From NCBI GenBank assembly GCA_021779955.1, contig JAJXZS010000044.1, forward strand, positions 1 through 64,000: a stretch of DNA of 64,000 bases. Direction: 5' to 3'. The position numbers and the translations under genes are program-made. How positions within the stretch are numbered: position 1 is the first letter of the stretch; each line of letters starts with the position of its first letter. The notes beneath the pieces were generated by a model, which saw nothing but the letters and a program-made list of their open reading frames with translations, had not been told where the DNA came from and did not search any database. This document shows, in pieces, positions 17,671-27,218 of the stretch. Source of the DNA: Chloroflexota bacterium (GTDB lineage Bacteria; Chloroflexota; Anaerolineae; Anaerolineales; Anaerolineaceae).

Positions 17671-18150
17671 TTAACTACTCAACCATTTTAAGATCAAATT
17701 GGCAGATTGAGGAATCAAATCGGCAGTCGGTTTTGAAAGGTCGCGTGAAAAGCCGAATTCGAACCCGCGCACAGAAACCAAAATGGATCGCGGGCATTGA
17801 TGATAAATCGATTCCGTCATGGACAGAAGCGAATTGGGCGTCAGATGATGTGTAAATGGCGATTGCTGGAAGCCCGGTTGGAGAGTTTCGAAGTGCACGT
17901 CTTCAGGAACGGCCCCTGTGTGCGCATCGACAAAGCATACCCGGTCATACCCGGCAAGCATCTCGCTGAGTTCGGGAGTAAGTTGAAGGAGGAAAAGGAA
18001 ATCGACATCTGCAATTGTGATCGGGTTCTCCTCCTCCATTTCGAAGGGAGCTTCTCCGCCTAATGCGGCGATTAACTGGCGGATGACATGCCAGGCAACA
18101 CCGTCGTCCTGACGGTCAGCATTTCCATAGCCCAAGACTAGCGTATTCAT
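17671..18150 (-). CDS. Hydrogenase maturation endopeptidase
   Basis: The 159-aa protein has the HycI/HoxW/HyaD opening 'LVLGYGNADRQDDGVAWHVI' with the nickel-ligand aspartate, and a later 'VDAHTG' and 'THHLTPNSLL' histidine region. These proteases cut the C-terminal tail from the large subunit after nickel insertion. The large-subunit gene immediately upstream encodes such a tail. Confidence 0.92.
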   Translation of the reverse strand: MNTLVLGYGNADRQDDGVAWHVIRQLIAALGGEAPFEMEEENPITIADVDFLFLLQLTPELSEMLAGYDRVCFVDAHTGAVPEDVHFETLQPGFQQSPFTHHLTPNSLLSMTESIYHQCPRSILVSVRGFEFGFSRDLSKPTADLIPQSANLILKWLSS

Positions 18151-18163
18151 CGTGCTCCCTCGT

Positions 18164-18204
18164 AAAAAAAGAGCGCTGCCAAACCAAATCAGGCACCGCT
18201 CTTT
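18164..18204 (-). terminator. Terminator-like hairpin after hoxH
   Basis: Outer arms AAAGAGCG (18168-18175) and CGCTCTTT (18197-18204) with an inner TGCC/GGCA pair, and a run of seven A on the plus strand (18164-18170) that gives a U tract on the minus strand. It lies between hoxH and the protease gene, so it probably lowers, rather than abolishes, downstream transcription. Confidence 0.75.
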
Positions 18205-18227
18205 ATCTCATATGAATCCGCCTGTTC

Positions 18228-19655
18228 TTAATCGCGGGTGACAGATTCGATCAGCTTGCCATCAGAATCCACCATCTCGAGGATGATGGGCATCTGACCC
18301 ACAGCGTGCGTGGAGCATGAAAGGCAGGGGTCGTGAGCGCGGATGGCAGCTTCGACGCGGTTGAGCATTCCTTCGCGGATATCAGGACCGGTGATATAGG
18401 CCTTCGCTACGCTATCGACTGCTTCGCTCATGGCCCAGTTATTGTGACCCGTGGAAACGATCAGGTTTACGCTGGTGATCTGGGCGTTCTCGTTGACCTT
18501 GTAGTGATGGATCAGCGTGCCGCGCGGCGCTTCGATCACACCAACGCCTTCGGGCTGGATGTTGCGGCAGGTGTTGAGAATATCTGTGCTCAGAATATCC
18601 GGATCGTCAAGCAGGAGCCTGACATTTTCTGCGGCGTAAAGAGTTTCGATGAGGCGGGCGTAGTGGTAGAGCAAAGTGTTCTCGACCGGCTTGCCTGGAT
18701 TCAGGGCCTTGAACTTATTCAACTCCTCGTTTGCGAGCGGCGTGGTGATCGATTCGGAATTGTTGCAGCGACCGAGCGGCCCGACTCGGTAAACACCCTG
18801 AGGATACCCCATCTTCTTGTAGTAAGGGAACTTGAGGTACGACCAGTTTTCGACGTGCTCGGCAATGTAATCCAGGTAGTGGCTTGGCTCGAACTTCTCG
18901 AGCTGCTTGCCCCTGGAGTCTGTCATGCGGAGTTGTCCATCGTACAATTCGAGCGCATTGTTTTGATCGACAAGACCCATATAGCCGGTAGCGAAGACAG
19001 CAAATTTGTCGATATCTTCGGCGTTCTTCTCAGCCCAATCCTTGATGATGGCGATACCCACCTGGATGGTGGCGATCGAATCGTCGAGTCCTGCGAGGAT
19101 CGTTTCGCGTTCCTGGGCGGTGAGAGCTTTATTCACGCCACCGGGGATCGCGAAGTTGGGGTGTACCCGGCGGCCGCCTAAGGTGTGGATGATCTCCTGG
19201 CCCCATTTGCGCAGATTCACAGCCTTGAGCGTCAATGCGGGGTCCGCTGCCAGCAAGCCGGCAACGTTGCGGATGGCAGGATCGGCATCGAAACCGAGCA
19301 GTAAGTCAGGACCTGCCAACTCGAAGAAGTGCATGCCGTGGCTCTGAACGATTTGCCCCATGTGCATCAACTCACGCAGCAGGGAAGCCGGATGTGGGGG
19401 AGTGGCTCCATAGATGGCATCTCCGGTTTTTGCCGAAGCCAGGTGATGACTGACAGGGCAGATACCACAAATGCGGGGGGTGATCAACGGCATTTCGAAT
19501 ACCATTCTGCCTTCGCAGAACTTCTCGAAACCGCGGAATTCATTCACATGCAGGTATGCGTGATCTACTTTGCCGGCATCATTCATCCGGATGGTGACCT
19601 TGGCATGGCCTTCGATACGGGTAACAGGTTCTATGGTAATCTTTTGAGTAACCAT
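18228..19655 (-). CDS. hoxH: [NiFe]-hydrogenase large subunit (group 3, HoxH-like)
   Basis: The 475-aa protein has the L1 motif '[11 protein letters not shown]' (Cys63, Cys66) and the L2 motif 'DPCLSCSTH' (Cys444, Cys447) that bind nickel and iron. A 25-residue tail follows His450 and would be removed by the adjacent protease. The L1 and L2 wording fits group 3d bidirectional NAD-linked hydrogenases and the related bifurcating [NiFe] enzymes. It makes or oxidises H2 in a soluble complex with the genes upstream. Confidence 0.96.
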   Translation of the reverse strand: MVTQKITIEPVTRIEGHAKVTIRMNDAGKVDHAYLHVNEFRGFEKFCEGRMVFEMPLITPRICGICPVSHHLASAKTGDAIYGATPPHPASLLRELMHMGQIVQSHGMHFFELAGPDLLLGFDADPAIRNVAGLLAADPALTLKAVNLRKWGQEIIHTLGGRRVHPNFAIPGGVNKALTAQERETILAGLDDSIATIQVGIAIIKDWAEKNAEDIDKFAVFATGYMGLVDQNNALELYDGQLRMTDSRGKQLEKFEPSHYLDYIAEHVENWSYLKFPYYKKMGYPQGVYRVGPLGRCNNSESITTPLANEELNKFKALNPGKPVENTLLYHYARLIETLYAAENVRLLLDDPDILSTDILNTCRNIQPEGVGVIEAPRGTLIHHYKVNENAQITSVNLIVSTGHNNWAMSEAVDSVAKAYITGPDIREGMLNRVEAAIRAHDPCLSCSTHAVGQMPIILEMVDSDGKLIESVTRD

Positions 19656-19671
19656 TCAATCTCCTTCCGGA

Positions 19672-20214
19672 CTAATGCCAGTGTAGCTTATCGCCCTTGA
19701 CCTCGGGAATGCGGCCTTGTGCCAATTCTGCGAGGACATAGAAAATCGTATCGGCATCGGGAGGGCAGCCGGGAACAAAAACATCCACTGGAACGACGTC
19801 CTGCAAAGCGCGTACTTTGGTGGGCACGGCCAGTTCGGGATCATCGGGAATCTTCCCGCTTTCATCCGTGCTTTCGGTTTCCACATAAGCCCGTCTGAGA
19901 GATTCTTCGATCGTAAAGAAATTGCGCATGGCAGGCACACCGCCGAATACTGCGCAATCACCAAGGGCCACCAGTATTTTGCAGCGTTGGCGCATTTTCT
20001 GGGCAACTTCCTCATTGTATGTGTTTGAGATTGCGCCTTCGAGAATACCAACATCCACGCCGGTTGCATCCGGTTCTTTGAGATCGGTGATTGGGGTGGA
20101 GCGCAGATCGGCGAGTTCGAGCACCGTTGCGATGCGTTCGTCCATATCCAGCAGCGACATATGGCAACCGGCGCAGCCCGCCAACCAATCTGATGAGACT
20201 TTTGGTTTACCCAT
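19672..20214 (-). CDS. hoxY: [NiFe]-hydrogenase small subunit (HoxY-like)
   Basis: The 180-aa protein has 'WLAGCAGCHMSLLDMD', 'LVALGDCAVFGGVPAMRN' and 'VFVPGCPPDAD', which place the four cysteines of the proximal [4Fe-4S] cluster. The short length and absence of a Tat signal are typical of cytoplasmic group 3 enzymes. It pairs with the large subunit encoded 16 bases downstream. Confidence 0.96.
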   Translation of the reverse strand: MGKPKVSSDWLAGCAGCHMSLLDMDERIATVLELADLRSTPITDLKEPDATGVDVGILEGAISNTYNEEVAQKMRQRCKILVALGDCAVFGGVPAMRNFFTIEESLRRAYVETESTDESGKIPDDPELAVPTKVRALQDVVPVDVFVPGCPPDADTIFYVLAELAQGRIPEVKGDKLHWH

Positions 20215-20248
20215 GTTATCTCCTTGTATCCATTGCAGACTACTAATA

Positions 20249-22195
20249 TTAGTTCAACTCGACCGACGCCACACGCTGGTGAAGTTCTTTCTCCCAGGAA
20301 TTGTCGAGGGAGAAGCCAAGTTTGGTAGCCAGGGCGCCCAAGGTCTCTCCAGCACTCATCATATCTTCCGCAGGGGTGATGGCGCGGCGGGCTTCCTGAA
20401 CACGACCTTCAAAGTTGACATAGTGGCCGTCCTGCTCGAGCCAGTTGGTCGAGGGAAAGACCACATCGGCCATGGCAGTGAGGGTAGAGGCGTATGTAGC
20501 CTGCACAACCTTAAAGGGGACTTTTTCAATGTGCTTGACGAATTTCTGAGACACTTCATCATCGCCGGCGATGATGAAAACTGCCTTGCTGGATTTCAGA
20601 TCCAGGTTATGATCGAGCTTGAGCTGTGAGGCGGCGAGGCTGTTTGCGCTGCCCTTGACGCTGATGATGCCTGCACCGATAAGGTTGGCAAAAGCAGCCA
20701 GGGCTGCAGGAGTGATGCCGTCTTCGACGAGAATGACAGGTTTCTCACCAGTAGCGATCACATAGGCAGCATCCAGATAGTCTACAGAAGCCACGCCGGT
20801 CTTGGCGGCGAGTGCGTCAAGATCCCCAGCTTTAATTGAGGTCTTGCCTTTTGCCAGGCCCAGCTTTACGATGGCAGCGCTTAGGGCTGCAAGCACATCC
20901 TCTTCTTTGCCCTTTGTGGCTTTAAGGAACTTGTTCGAAAGGTGGGCAAGATCGTTGTCCTTCTGATCGATCACGAGCAACTTTGTGCCGTTTGGCAGCA
21001 TGCGCTTGGCAACAAAACCGAGGAACTCATGGCGATGGATGAGGTCGGTATCGATCGCGAGGATAGCATCAGCTGATTTTAAGGCGTCCAATTTGCCTTC
21101 GAAGGATTTGCCGAGTTCCTCGGCATGATTGGCGAAGGATCGGGTGAAAGCGCCTTCTTCAAGAGTTGTTACGTTTGTGCTTCCCAATTTACCTGCAAAC
21201 AATTGTTTGAAGGCAGATAATGTCTCGACAGGTTGGCGGGTTGAAATCACCGCAGCGATGTCTTCGGAATTCTTCTTGGTCGATTTCAAGCCATCCGCAG
21301 CAACGGCGATCGCTTCTTCCCAGGTTGCAGCTTTGAGAGCGCCGTTCTTGCGAACTAATGGCGTTGCAACCCGATCGCATTTCTCTACCATCGGCTCGAA
21401 ACGGCCAACTTTGCAGATGACGCCTTCGTTTACCGCGGCATCCCAGTTGCCATCGATTTTGACCAGGTTGTTATCGCGGGTGAACACGTCGATGCCGCAG
21501 CCGACGGAGCAGCCGACACAAATCGTTTGGGTCGTGTCTGTCTGTTCCTCATGTCCGCGATAGGCGCTCCATCGATCGATCAGTGCGCCGGTGGGGCAAA
21601 CCTGGATGCATGTACCGCATGACACGCAGGAGCTTTCTCCAAGGGCGACACCAGTATCCGCTACCAGAAGGCTGCTCGCGCCGCGTTCTTCGAAGCCGAG
21701 GGTGAAATTGCCTACAAGCTCGCCGCAAGCCCGTACGCAGCGCCGGCAGAGGATGCAGCGGTTGTTTTCCATGATGATGTACGGATGAGAGGCATCCACG
21801 GGATAGCGCTGGAAATTCGGCGAAAGAGGCCAGTGGGTCATTCCCTGTCCATACGCTGAATTTTGCAGTTCGCAGTCGCCGCCTGAGACCTGGCAATAAG
21901 GACAGAAGTGGTTGCGTTCGCTGAAGATCAAGGTGAGCACGAATTTGCGTGCGTCCTGAACTTTTTGTGTGTCGGTATGGACGACCATATTGTTGCTTAC
22001 CGGCATTGTGCATGAAGGCTGGAGTGTGCGCGCACCTTCGATCTCTACCAGGCAGAGACGGCAGCCGCCGTATGGCGTCAGATGGGGATGATCGCACAGG
22101 GTCGGAATGTCGATGTTTGCAGATTGCGCAGCGCGGAGTACCGTTGTGCCTTCGGGAACCTCAATTTTCTTGTTATCGATTGTAACGGTGACCAT
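20249..22195 (-). CDS. NuoG/HoxU-like iron-sulfur subunit with a vestigial molybdopterin-type domain
   Basis: The 648-aa protein has, in order: a [2Fe-2S] ferredoxin domain (cysteines in 'CDHPHLTPYGGCRLC' and 'PSC'), the His-Cys3 cluster motif 'HFCPYCQVSGGDC', two [4Fe-4S] sites ('CILCRRCVRAC', 'CVSCGTCIQVC'), and a further cluster site 'CVGCSVGCG' with a distant 'CKVG'. From about residue 270 it continues as a reduced molybdopterin-oxidoreductase-like domain of some 370 residues. Simple HoxU proteins stop at about 240 residues, so this is the long NuoG-like form. It should wire the NADH module to the hydrogenase small subunit. A formate dehydrogenase is unlikely because the domain is too short. 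Confidence 0.9.
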   Translation of the reverse strand: MVTVTIDNKKIEVPEGTTVLRAAQSANIDIPTLCDHPHLTPYGGCRLCLVEIEGARTLQPSCTMPVSNNMVVHTDTQKVQDARKFVLTLIFSERNHFCPYCQVSGGDCELQNSAYGQGMTHWPLSPNFQRYPVDASHPYIIMENNRCILCRRCVRACGELVGNFTLGFEERGASSLLVADTGVALGESSCVSCGTCIQVCPTGALIDRWSAYRGHEEQTDTTQTICVGCSVGCGIDVFTRDNNLVKIDGNWDAAVNEGVICKVGRFEPMVEKCDRVATPLVRKNGALKAATWEEAIAVAADGLKSTKKNSEDIAAVISTRQPVETLSAFKQLFAGKLGSTNVTTLEEGAFTRSFANHAEELGKSFEGKLDALKSADAILAIDTDLIHRHEFLGFVAKRMLPNGTKLLVIDQKDNDLAHLSNKFLKATKGKEEDVLAALSAAIVKLGLAKGKTSIKAGDLDALAAKTGVASVDYLDAAYVIATGEKPVILVEDGITPAALAAFANLIGAGIISVKGSANSLAASQLKLDHNLDLKSSKAVFIIAGDDEVSQKFVKHIEKVPFKVVQATYASTLTAMADVVFPSTNWLEQDGHYVNFEGRVQEARRAITPAEDMMSAGETLGALATKLGFSLDNSWEKELHQRVASVELN

Positions 22196-22232
22196 TATCG
22201 AATCTCTCCTGTCAAGGAATTCTTGGACAAAT

Positions 22233-23867
22233 CTAAATCTTCTTTCCGCTCATCGGGCAGATTCCCGTGGGGCAGACTTTGAGTCGAATATGCGCTTCCA
22301 CTTCAGCACGGAAGTAGTTCAAAATATCACGGACCGGAGCGCCTGCGGTCTGACCGAGACCACAATTCGAAAGCTGGTAGAGGTTATCAGAAAGCGACAT
22401 CAGGTCGTTCAGATCCTGCATCTTGCCGGTGCCTTCCGAGATATTGGTCAGGATTTCATAGATGCGCTGGGTACCGATGCGGCATGGATTACACTTACCG
22501 CAACTTTCCTTTCGGAAGAAGTTTAAGAGCACCCTTGCCAGGTCGATCACGCAGGTATCTTCAGCGCAGATGAGCAATGCACCTGAGCCAAGCGCTACTC
22601 CTGCCTTGCTGAACGAGTCGAAGTCCATCGGTGTATCCTGCATACTGGCTGGGATGACCGAGCCTGAAGAACCGCCGGTCTGCGCCAGCTTGAACGCGGC
22701 GTCGTTCTTCATTCCCTTGGCGTAAATGGCGATGACTTCACGCAAGGTAATGCCCATCGGCACTTCGATCAGGCCGGTGACATTGACGTTTCCCAGAATG
22801 GTGTATACCTTGGTGCCGGGACTGGAGGGTGTGCCGAAACTGCGGTACCAATCGGGGCCATGACGCAGAATTGGCGGGACATTTGCCAAAGTCTCGACAT
22901 TGTTGACCAGGCTGGGTTTTCCCCAAAGGCCATGAGTCGTCGGGTAGGGTGGTCGTGCGCGTGGTTCACCGCGTTTGCCTTCGATCGACTCGATGAGCGC
23001 GGTTTCCTCGCCGCAGATATAAGCTCCTGCTCCGCTATGAACGTGGAGCTCAAAATTGAATCCGCTTCCCATCAAGTTCTCGCCAAGGAAGCCCATCTCG
23101 TATGCCTGCCCAATTGCGTGGACAAGGCGCTTCTGGGCAAGCTCGTATTCGCCTCGAATGTAAATGTATCCTTCATCAGCACCCACCGCATAGGCGGCGA
23201 TGGCCATGGCTTCGATGATAGCATGCGGGTCGCCTTCAAGGATCAATCGATCTTTGAAAGTACCGGGTTCGGATTCATCGGCATTACAGATGACATATTT
23301 CTTGTCGCCGGGTGCTTTTGCGACGAATTTCCACTTCGATCCGGTGGGGAAGCCTGCACCGCCGCGTCCGCGCAGGCCGGCTTTCTCGAGTGTCTCATAG
23401 ACATCGTTAGGTTTGAGCGTGGTCAGTGTGGTGACCAGCGCCTGGTAGCCATCGTGGATGATGTAGTCATCGATGGAATCAGGATCGATCAATCCGGCCC
23501 GCTCGAGAACGATGCGCTGTTCTGCTGGCAGCGTGCCTTTACGGGCGCTCAGCCAGGCAATCCGGCCGGTCAATTCACGGGTTGGCGCCTGGAAGCTCGA
23601 TGCGATGCGGCCCTTGTAAAGGTGTTCTTCGACGATGGTATGAACATCTTCCGCCTTGACAGGACCGTAAACCACGGCTTCGGGGTAAACAATCACCATG
23701 GGGGAGGAATCGTGTCTGCCGACATCGCCAACCATTGTCAGCGAAATTTCATCTTGAAGATCGTATGACTTAATTTCCTGCTGGAGCTTTTGATAGACTT
23801 CATTTGCTCCGCGTTCGATGCTTAGCGGGTCGCTCGAAACCAGGACCATTGATCTGAATGCTTTCAT
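22233..23867 (-). CDS. NuoF/HoxF-like NADH-binding flavoprotein (first copy, no C-terminal ferredoxin domain)
   Basis: The 544-aa protein has the NuoF glycine-rich site 'LRGRGGAGFPTGSKW', 'CNADESEPGTFKDR' for FMN and NADH, 'GAGAYICGEETALIESIEG', and the [4Fe-4S] site 'ESCGKCNPCRIGT' with a fourth cysteine in 'LSNCGLGQ'. The N-terminal 100 residues are a thioredoxin-like domain in which all cluster cysteines are lost (Ser11 and Ser16 replace the Cys11 and Cys16 of the second copy). It ends soon after 'CPTGICPMSGKKI'. ATG 23867 is preceded by AAGGAGACCAGAC; a longer frame overlaps the previous gene. Confidence 0.93.
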   Translation of the reverse strand: MKAFRSMVLVSSDPLSIERGANEVYQKLQQEIKSYDLQDEISLTMVGDVGRHDSSPMVIVYPEAVVYGPVKAEDVHTIVEEHLYKGRIASSFQAPTRELTGRIAWLSARKGTLPAEQRIVLERAGLIDPDSIDDYIIHDGYQALVTTLTTLKPNDVYETLEKAGLRGRGGAGFPTGSKWKFVAKAPGDKKYVICNADESEPGTFKDRLILEGDPHAIIEAMAIAAYAVGADEGYIYIRGEYELAQKRLVHAIGQAYEMGFLGENLMGSGFNFELHVHSGAGAYICGEETALIESIEGKRGEPRARPPYPTTHGLWGKPSLVNNVETLANVPPILRHGPDWYRSFGTPSSPGTKVYTILGNVNVTGLIEVPMGITLREVIAIYAKGMKNDAAFKLAQTGGSSGSVIPASMQDTPMDFDSFSKAGVALGSGALLICAEDTCVIDLARVLLNFFRKESCGKCNPCRIGTQRIYEILTNISEGTGKMQDLNDLMSLSDNLYQLSNCGLGQTAGAPVRDILNYFRAEVEAHIRLKVCPTGICPMSGKKI

Positions 23868-23878
23868 GTCTGGTCTCC

Positions 23879-24358
23879 TTAGTGATATTTCGCGAGGATG
23901 GAAGATACCTGCGTGGGTTCGACATTGCCATAAATATCGCTGTCGATCATCATCACAGGTCCGACGCCGCAGATGCCGAGGCAACTGGTAGTTTCGAGCG
24001 TCCACTTGCCGTCTGCACTGGTTTCTCCATCGAAAAGGTGAAGCTCATTTTGCAATGCACGCCAGACTTCACGTCCGCCGACTACATGGCAGGGCGCGCT
24101 CTCGCAAAACTGGATCACATGTTTTCCGCGGGGTTTGGTGGAAAGCATCCGGTAGAAAGAAGCGACGGAGAAGAGTTGGCTCGCGGGAACACGCAGTTGA
24201 GCGCTCACCTCATCGAGAGCCTCTTTTGGAAGGAACCCTATCTCACGGTTGAGCTCGTTAAGAATGGGAATCAACTCGTCCTTTGAAGCCCCGTACCGGG
24301 CAACAGCGGCCCGTACTGCTTCTTTGATTGACTTGCCATCACTTGCATCGATTGTCAT
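23879..24358 (-). CDS. NuoE/HoxE-like [2Fe-2S] subunit (first copy)
   Basis: The 159-aa protein has a four-helix N-terminus and a thioredoxin-like [2Fe-2S] domain with C-x4-C ('FCESAPCHV') and C-x3-C ('SCLGICGVGP'), all four ligands present. It forms the NADH dehydrogenase module with NuoF. ATG 24358 has a strong GGAGG site 5 bases away. It is 11 bases upstream of the first NuoF gene, so this pair is one unit. Confidence 0.92.
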   Translation of the reverse strand: MTIDASDGKSIKEAVRAAVARYGASKDELIPILNELNREIGFLPKEALDEVSAQLRVPASQLFSVASFYRMLSTKPRGKHVIQFCESAPCHVVGGREVWRALQNELHLFDGETSADGKWTLETTSCLGICGVGPVMMIDSDIYGNVEPTQVSSILAKYH

Positions 24359-24424
24359 ACGATCCTCCACAGAGTGGTCTTCAATCAATTGGAGTCAACA
24401 GCGCAAATATCCGCTGATGAGTGA

Positions 24425-26206
24425 TTACTCGATCACAACAGCATTGAAATTACAAACCTGCTTGCAGATACCGCAGCGGATGCAGATATCGGGATCGATC
24501 ACATGAGTCTGGCGTCTTTCACCGCTGATCGCACCCACAGGGCAGTTGCGCGCGCAAACCGTGCAACCCGTGCACGCATCCGGCTGGATTTCATAGCGGA
24601 TCAGAGCTTTACACACTTTGGCCGGGCATTTCTTCTCATAAATATGAGCTTCGAGCTCGGGCCTGAAATGCTTCAAAACCGACACGACCGGGTTTGGCGC
24701 TCCCTGTCCCAGGCCGCAAAGTGAATCCTGGCGGATCTGGGTGCTGAGCATTTCGAGCGTCGGGATGTCCTCGGGTGTGCCTTTACCCGCGCAAATGCGC
24801 TCAAGGATCTCGAGCATACGGCGTGTGCCTACGCGGCAGGGTGTACATTTACCGCAGGATTCTTCCTGGATGAAATCCATGAAGTAGCGGGCAATATCCA
24901 CCATGCAGGTCTCTTCATCCATAACGACCAGGCCGCCGGAGCCCATGATGGAGCCGGCTTTTGCCAGTTCTTCATAGTCGATAGGTGTGTCGAGATATTC
25001 AGGAGTCAGACAGCCGCCCATCGGTCCGCCGGTTTGGATGGCTTTGAAACCTTTGTCGTCCTTGATACCGCCGCCAATTTCAAAAATCACTTCGCGAAGG
25101 GTAATGCCAAGCGGAACCTCGATCAGGCCAGGTCGTTTGATGTCGCCGGCCAATGCGAAGGTCTTGGTGCCCTTGGATTTCTCAGTTCCCATGCCGGCAA
25201 ACCATTCGGCGCCTCTCAGGATGATTTGAGGAACGTTGGCGTAAGTCTCGACATTGTTGATGTTCGAGGGCTTGCCAAAAAGACCTCTCACCGCTGGGAA
25301 TGGAGGCCGAGGACGCGGCTCTCCGCGATTGCCTTCGATGGATGCCATCAAAGCCGTCTCTTCACCGCAAACAAAAGCGCCTGCGCCAATGCGCACTTCG
25401 AGATCAAAGTCGAAACCGCTCCCGAGAATATTCTTGCCCAACAGACCCATGGCGCGGGCCTGCTCGATGGCAATACGAAGGGTGCGGACGGCGATCGGGT
25501 ATTCGGCGCGGCAATAGACGTAGCCCTGGTTCGAGCCGATGGCATACGCCGCGATCATCATTCCTTCGATCACAGAGTGCGGATCGCCTTCGAGTACACG
25601 GCGGTTCATGAACGCGCCGGGATCGCCCTCATCGGCATTGCAGATGACATACTTGGGCGTGTCGAGTGAAGCACGGCAAAGCTGCCATTTCTTTGCGGCA
25701 GGAAAGCCTGCACCACCACGACCGCGCAATCCCGATTTCAAAACATGGTCGATGACCTGTTCGGGCGTAAATTCCGTCAGTACCTTACCCAGGGCTTGGT
25801 ATCCGTCCTGGGCGATATAGTCTTCGATATTTTCCGGGTCGATCGCACCACAATTGCGCAGCACAACCCTGACTTCCTTGGCCGTTGGCGCGCTCAATTC
25901 TTCGTCGACTGCTTTGACTTCTTTGTCAATGAACTTCTGGGCGACGCGACCCTTGAGGAAGTGTTCTTCAACAAGATAAGGTATGTCATCTTTCGTGAGC
26001 CCAACATAGTGGACCCCTTCGGGATATACCATCAATTCAGGACCATTGAAGCAGGAACCGATGCGTGAAGTCTCTAGAACCTGTACTTCGTCGATCAGCC
26101 CTTGTGAAACCAGTTCATCTTGTAGCGAGTCCTCAATATCGTGGGCACCTTTACCCAGGCATTCAGGGTCCACACATACGAGAACATGAGATCGATAATA
26201 CGTCAT
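24425..26206 (-). CDS. NuoF-like NADH/ferredoxin flavoprotein with C-terminal ferredoxin domain (HydB/HndC type)
   Basis: The 593-aa protein has a thioredoxin-like N-terminus (only Cys11, Cys16 and Cys52; Arg48 takes the fourth ligand position), the FMN/NADH site 'GLRGRGGAGFPAAKKW' and 'CNADEGDPGAFMNR', the [4Fe-4S] site 'EESCGKCTPCRVGT' and a C-terminal 2x[4Fe-4S] domain ('CTGCTVCARNCPVG', 'CIRCGICKQVCNF'). This order is that of HydB/HndC subunits of electron-bifurcating hydrogenases, where one flavin couples NADH and ferredoxin. It lies in one run with the HndB-like and NuoE-like genes. Confidence 0.93.
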   Translation of the reverse strand: MTYYRSHVLVCVDPECLGKGAHDIEDSLQDELVSQGLIDEVQVLETSRIGSCFNGPELMVYPEGVHYVGLTKDDIPYLVEEHFLKGRVAQKFIDKEVKAVDEELSAPTAKEVRVVLRNCGAIDPENIEDYIAQDGYQALGKVLTEFTPEQVIDHVLKSGLRGRGGAGFPAAKKWQLCRASLDTPKYVICNADEGDPGAFMNRRVLEGDPHSVIEGMMIAAYAIGSNQGYVYCRAEYPIAVRTLRIAIEQARAMGLLGKNILGSGFDFDLEVRIGAGAFVCGEETALMASIEGNRGEPRPRPPFPAVRGLFGKPSNINNVETYANVPQIILRGAEWFAGMGTEKSKGTKTFALAGDIKRPGLIEVPLGITLREVIFEIGGGIKDDKGFKAIQTGGPMGGCLTPEYLDTPIDYEELAKAGSIMGSGGLVVMDEETCMVDIARYFMDFIQEESCGKCTPCRVGTRRMLEILERICAGKGTPEDIPTLEMLSTQIRQDSLCGLGQGAPNPVVSVLKHFRPELEAHIYEKKCPAKVCKALIRYEIQPDACTGCTVCARNCPVGAISGERRQTHVIDPDICIRCGICKQVCNFNAVVIE

Positions 26207-26257
26207 TAGAATTACCCTGTTTTCTATATTGTGATGAGACTACGTGCGAAAACGAGA

Positions 26258-26626
26258 CTACATTGGAATGACATGGTCTTGCACGATTTTGTGTTTGACT
26301 ACGTGCTCGCGCACGATCTTCTTCGCAATATCGGGGCTGACTTTTCCGTATGTGACCTTGGGCTCTTCGCCGATGATCACTTCGACAATGGGTTCTTTTT
26401 CGCACAAGCCGATGCATCCGGTCTGTGAGACGATAACGCCGTTGATCGAATCCGATTCGATCGTCTCGAGGATCGATTTCATGGCATCGCGCGCACCGGC
26501 AGCAATACCGCAAGTACCCATACCAACGATGATTTGGGCAGCCCCAGAGGTGGCTTTGGCGCTCTTCTTTTTGAGGGCTTCTTCGCGTGCATGTTTCAAG
26601 TCTTCGAGGCTTTTAATGGTGGACAT
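26258..26626 (-). CDS. HndB-like thioredoxin-fold [2Fe-2S] protein
   Basis: The 122-aa protein matches the HndB/NuoE-C-terminal type: an N-terminal charged helix, then 'IIVGMGTCGIAAGARDAM' and 'VSQTGCIGLCEKEPIVEV'. Three cysteines (TCG, GC, LC) are at cluster positions. In HndABCD of Desulfovibrio this subunit joins the NADP-reducing hydrogenase. It sits between the HATPase gene and the NuoF-like gene. Confidence 0.88.
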   Translation of the reverse strand: MSTIKSLEDLKHAREEALKKKSAKATSGAAQIIVGMGTCGIAAGARDAMKSILETIESDSINGVIVSQTGCIGLCEKEPIVEVIIGEEPKVTYGKVSPDIAKKIVREHVVKHKIVQDHVIPM

Positions 26627-26666
26627 AGTTTTCTCCTGCAGACTCAGGTTTTTCGATCTCGCTGGC

Positions 26667-27212
26667 CTAACCTTGTTGAATTTCCTTTACGCCGGTTTCC
26701 AGCATTTCGCGTAAACAACTCAAAACGGGTGGTTCTGTCATCGCCACGCCATCGAGTTCTGCTTTGATGGGTGCGTCGTCGAATCTGTAGCTCTGGTCAT
26801 CGAAGCGATAGTTGAAAACCCAATGAACCGGTGGGTTCGCCACGACCAGACTCAGGATTGTCGAGGGCAGGTCGCCGAGCGGCATGCGATCGATGTGACT
26901 GCGCTGGAAATGTACTTCCAGGACTGTGCCGACCGCTTTTTGGGATCGAATCGCCAAACCGCCGTTACACAACTCTGCTGCTTCCTTGAGCAGCGGAATG
27001 CCCAGTCCAACCTTTCGGGTTGTCCGGCTGGTGACGAATGGGTCGATCACTTTGGCTGTGGTATCCGCATCCATCCCGCGTCCATCGTCTTCGATACTCA
27101 TTTGTAAAAGATCCATACGTGTATCTTCAGTTACACTGATCTGGATATTCATTGCACCGGCAGCAATGCTGTTCTCTGCAATATCCAAAAGGTGGAGCGA
27201 GAGTTCGCGCAA
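26667..27212 (-). CDS. Histidine-kinase-like ATPase domain protein without phosphoacceptor
   Basis: The 181-aa protein is one HATPase_c domain: N box 'LLDIAENSIAAGA', G1 box 'EDDGRGMD' and G2-like 'GLGIPLLKEA'. It has no HisKA helix and no phosphoacceptor histidine, so it resembles anti-sigma kinases or partner ATPases rather than a sensor kinase. Proteins of this type accompany HydABC hydrogenase operons in anaerobes (recalled, not checked). It begins 6 bases after the NuoE-like gene. Confidence 0.85.
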   Translation of the reverse strand: MRELSLHLLDIAENSIAAGAMNIQISVTEDTRMDLLQMSIEDDGRGMDADTTAKVIDPFVTSRTTRKVGLGIPLLKEAAELCNGGLAIRSQKAVGTVLEVHFQRSHIDRMPLGDLPSTILSLVVANPPVHWVFNYRFDDQSYRFDDAPIKAELDGVAMTEPPVLSCLREMLETGVKEIQQG

Positions 27213-27218
27213 ACCGAA

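Noticed and set aside
18333-19181. 282-aa plus-strand open frame
   Set aside because: It is antisense to the hydrogenase large subunit and is a codon-use shadow.
20249-22195. Formate dehydrogenase alpha subunit, suggested by the nearby FNT channel
   Set aside because: The molybdopterin-type domain is about half the normal size and the protein has the complete NuoG-type iron-sulfur series; it directly precedes hydrogenase genes.
22860-23768. 302-aa plus-strand open frame
   Set aside because: It is antisense to the well-supported NuoF-like gene and resembles no protein family.
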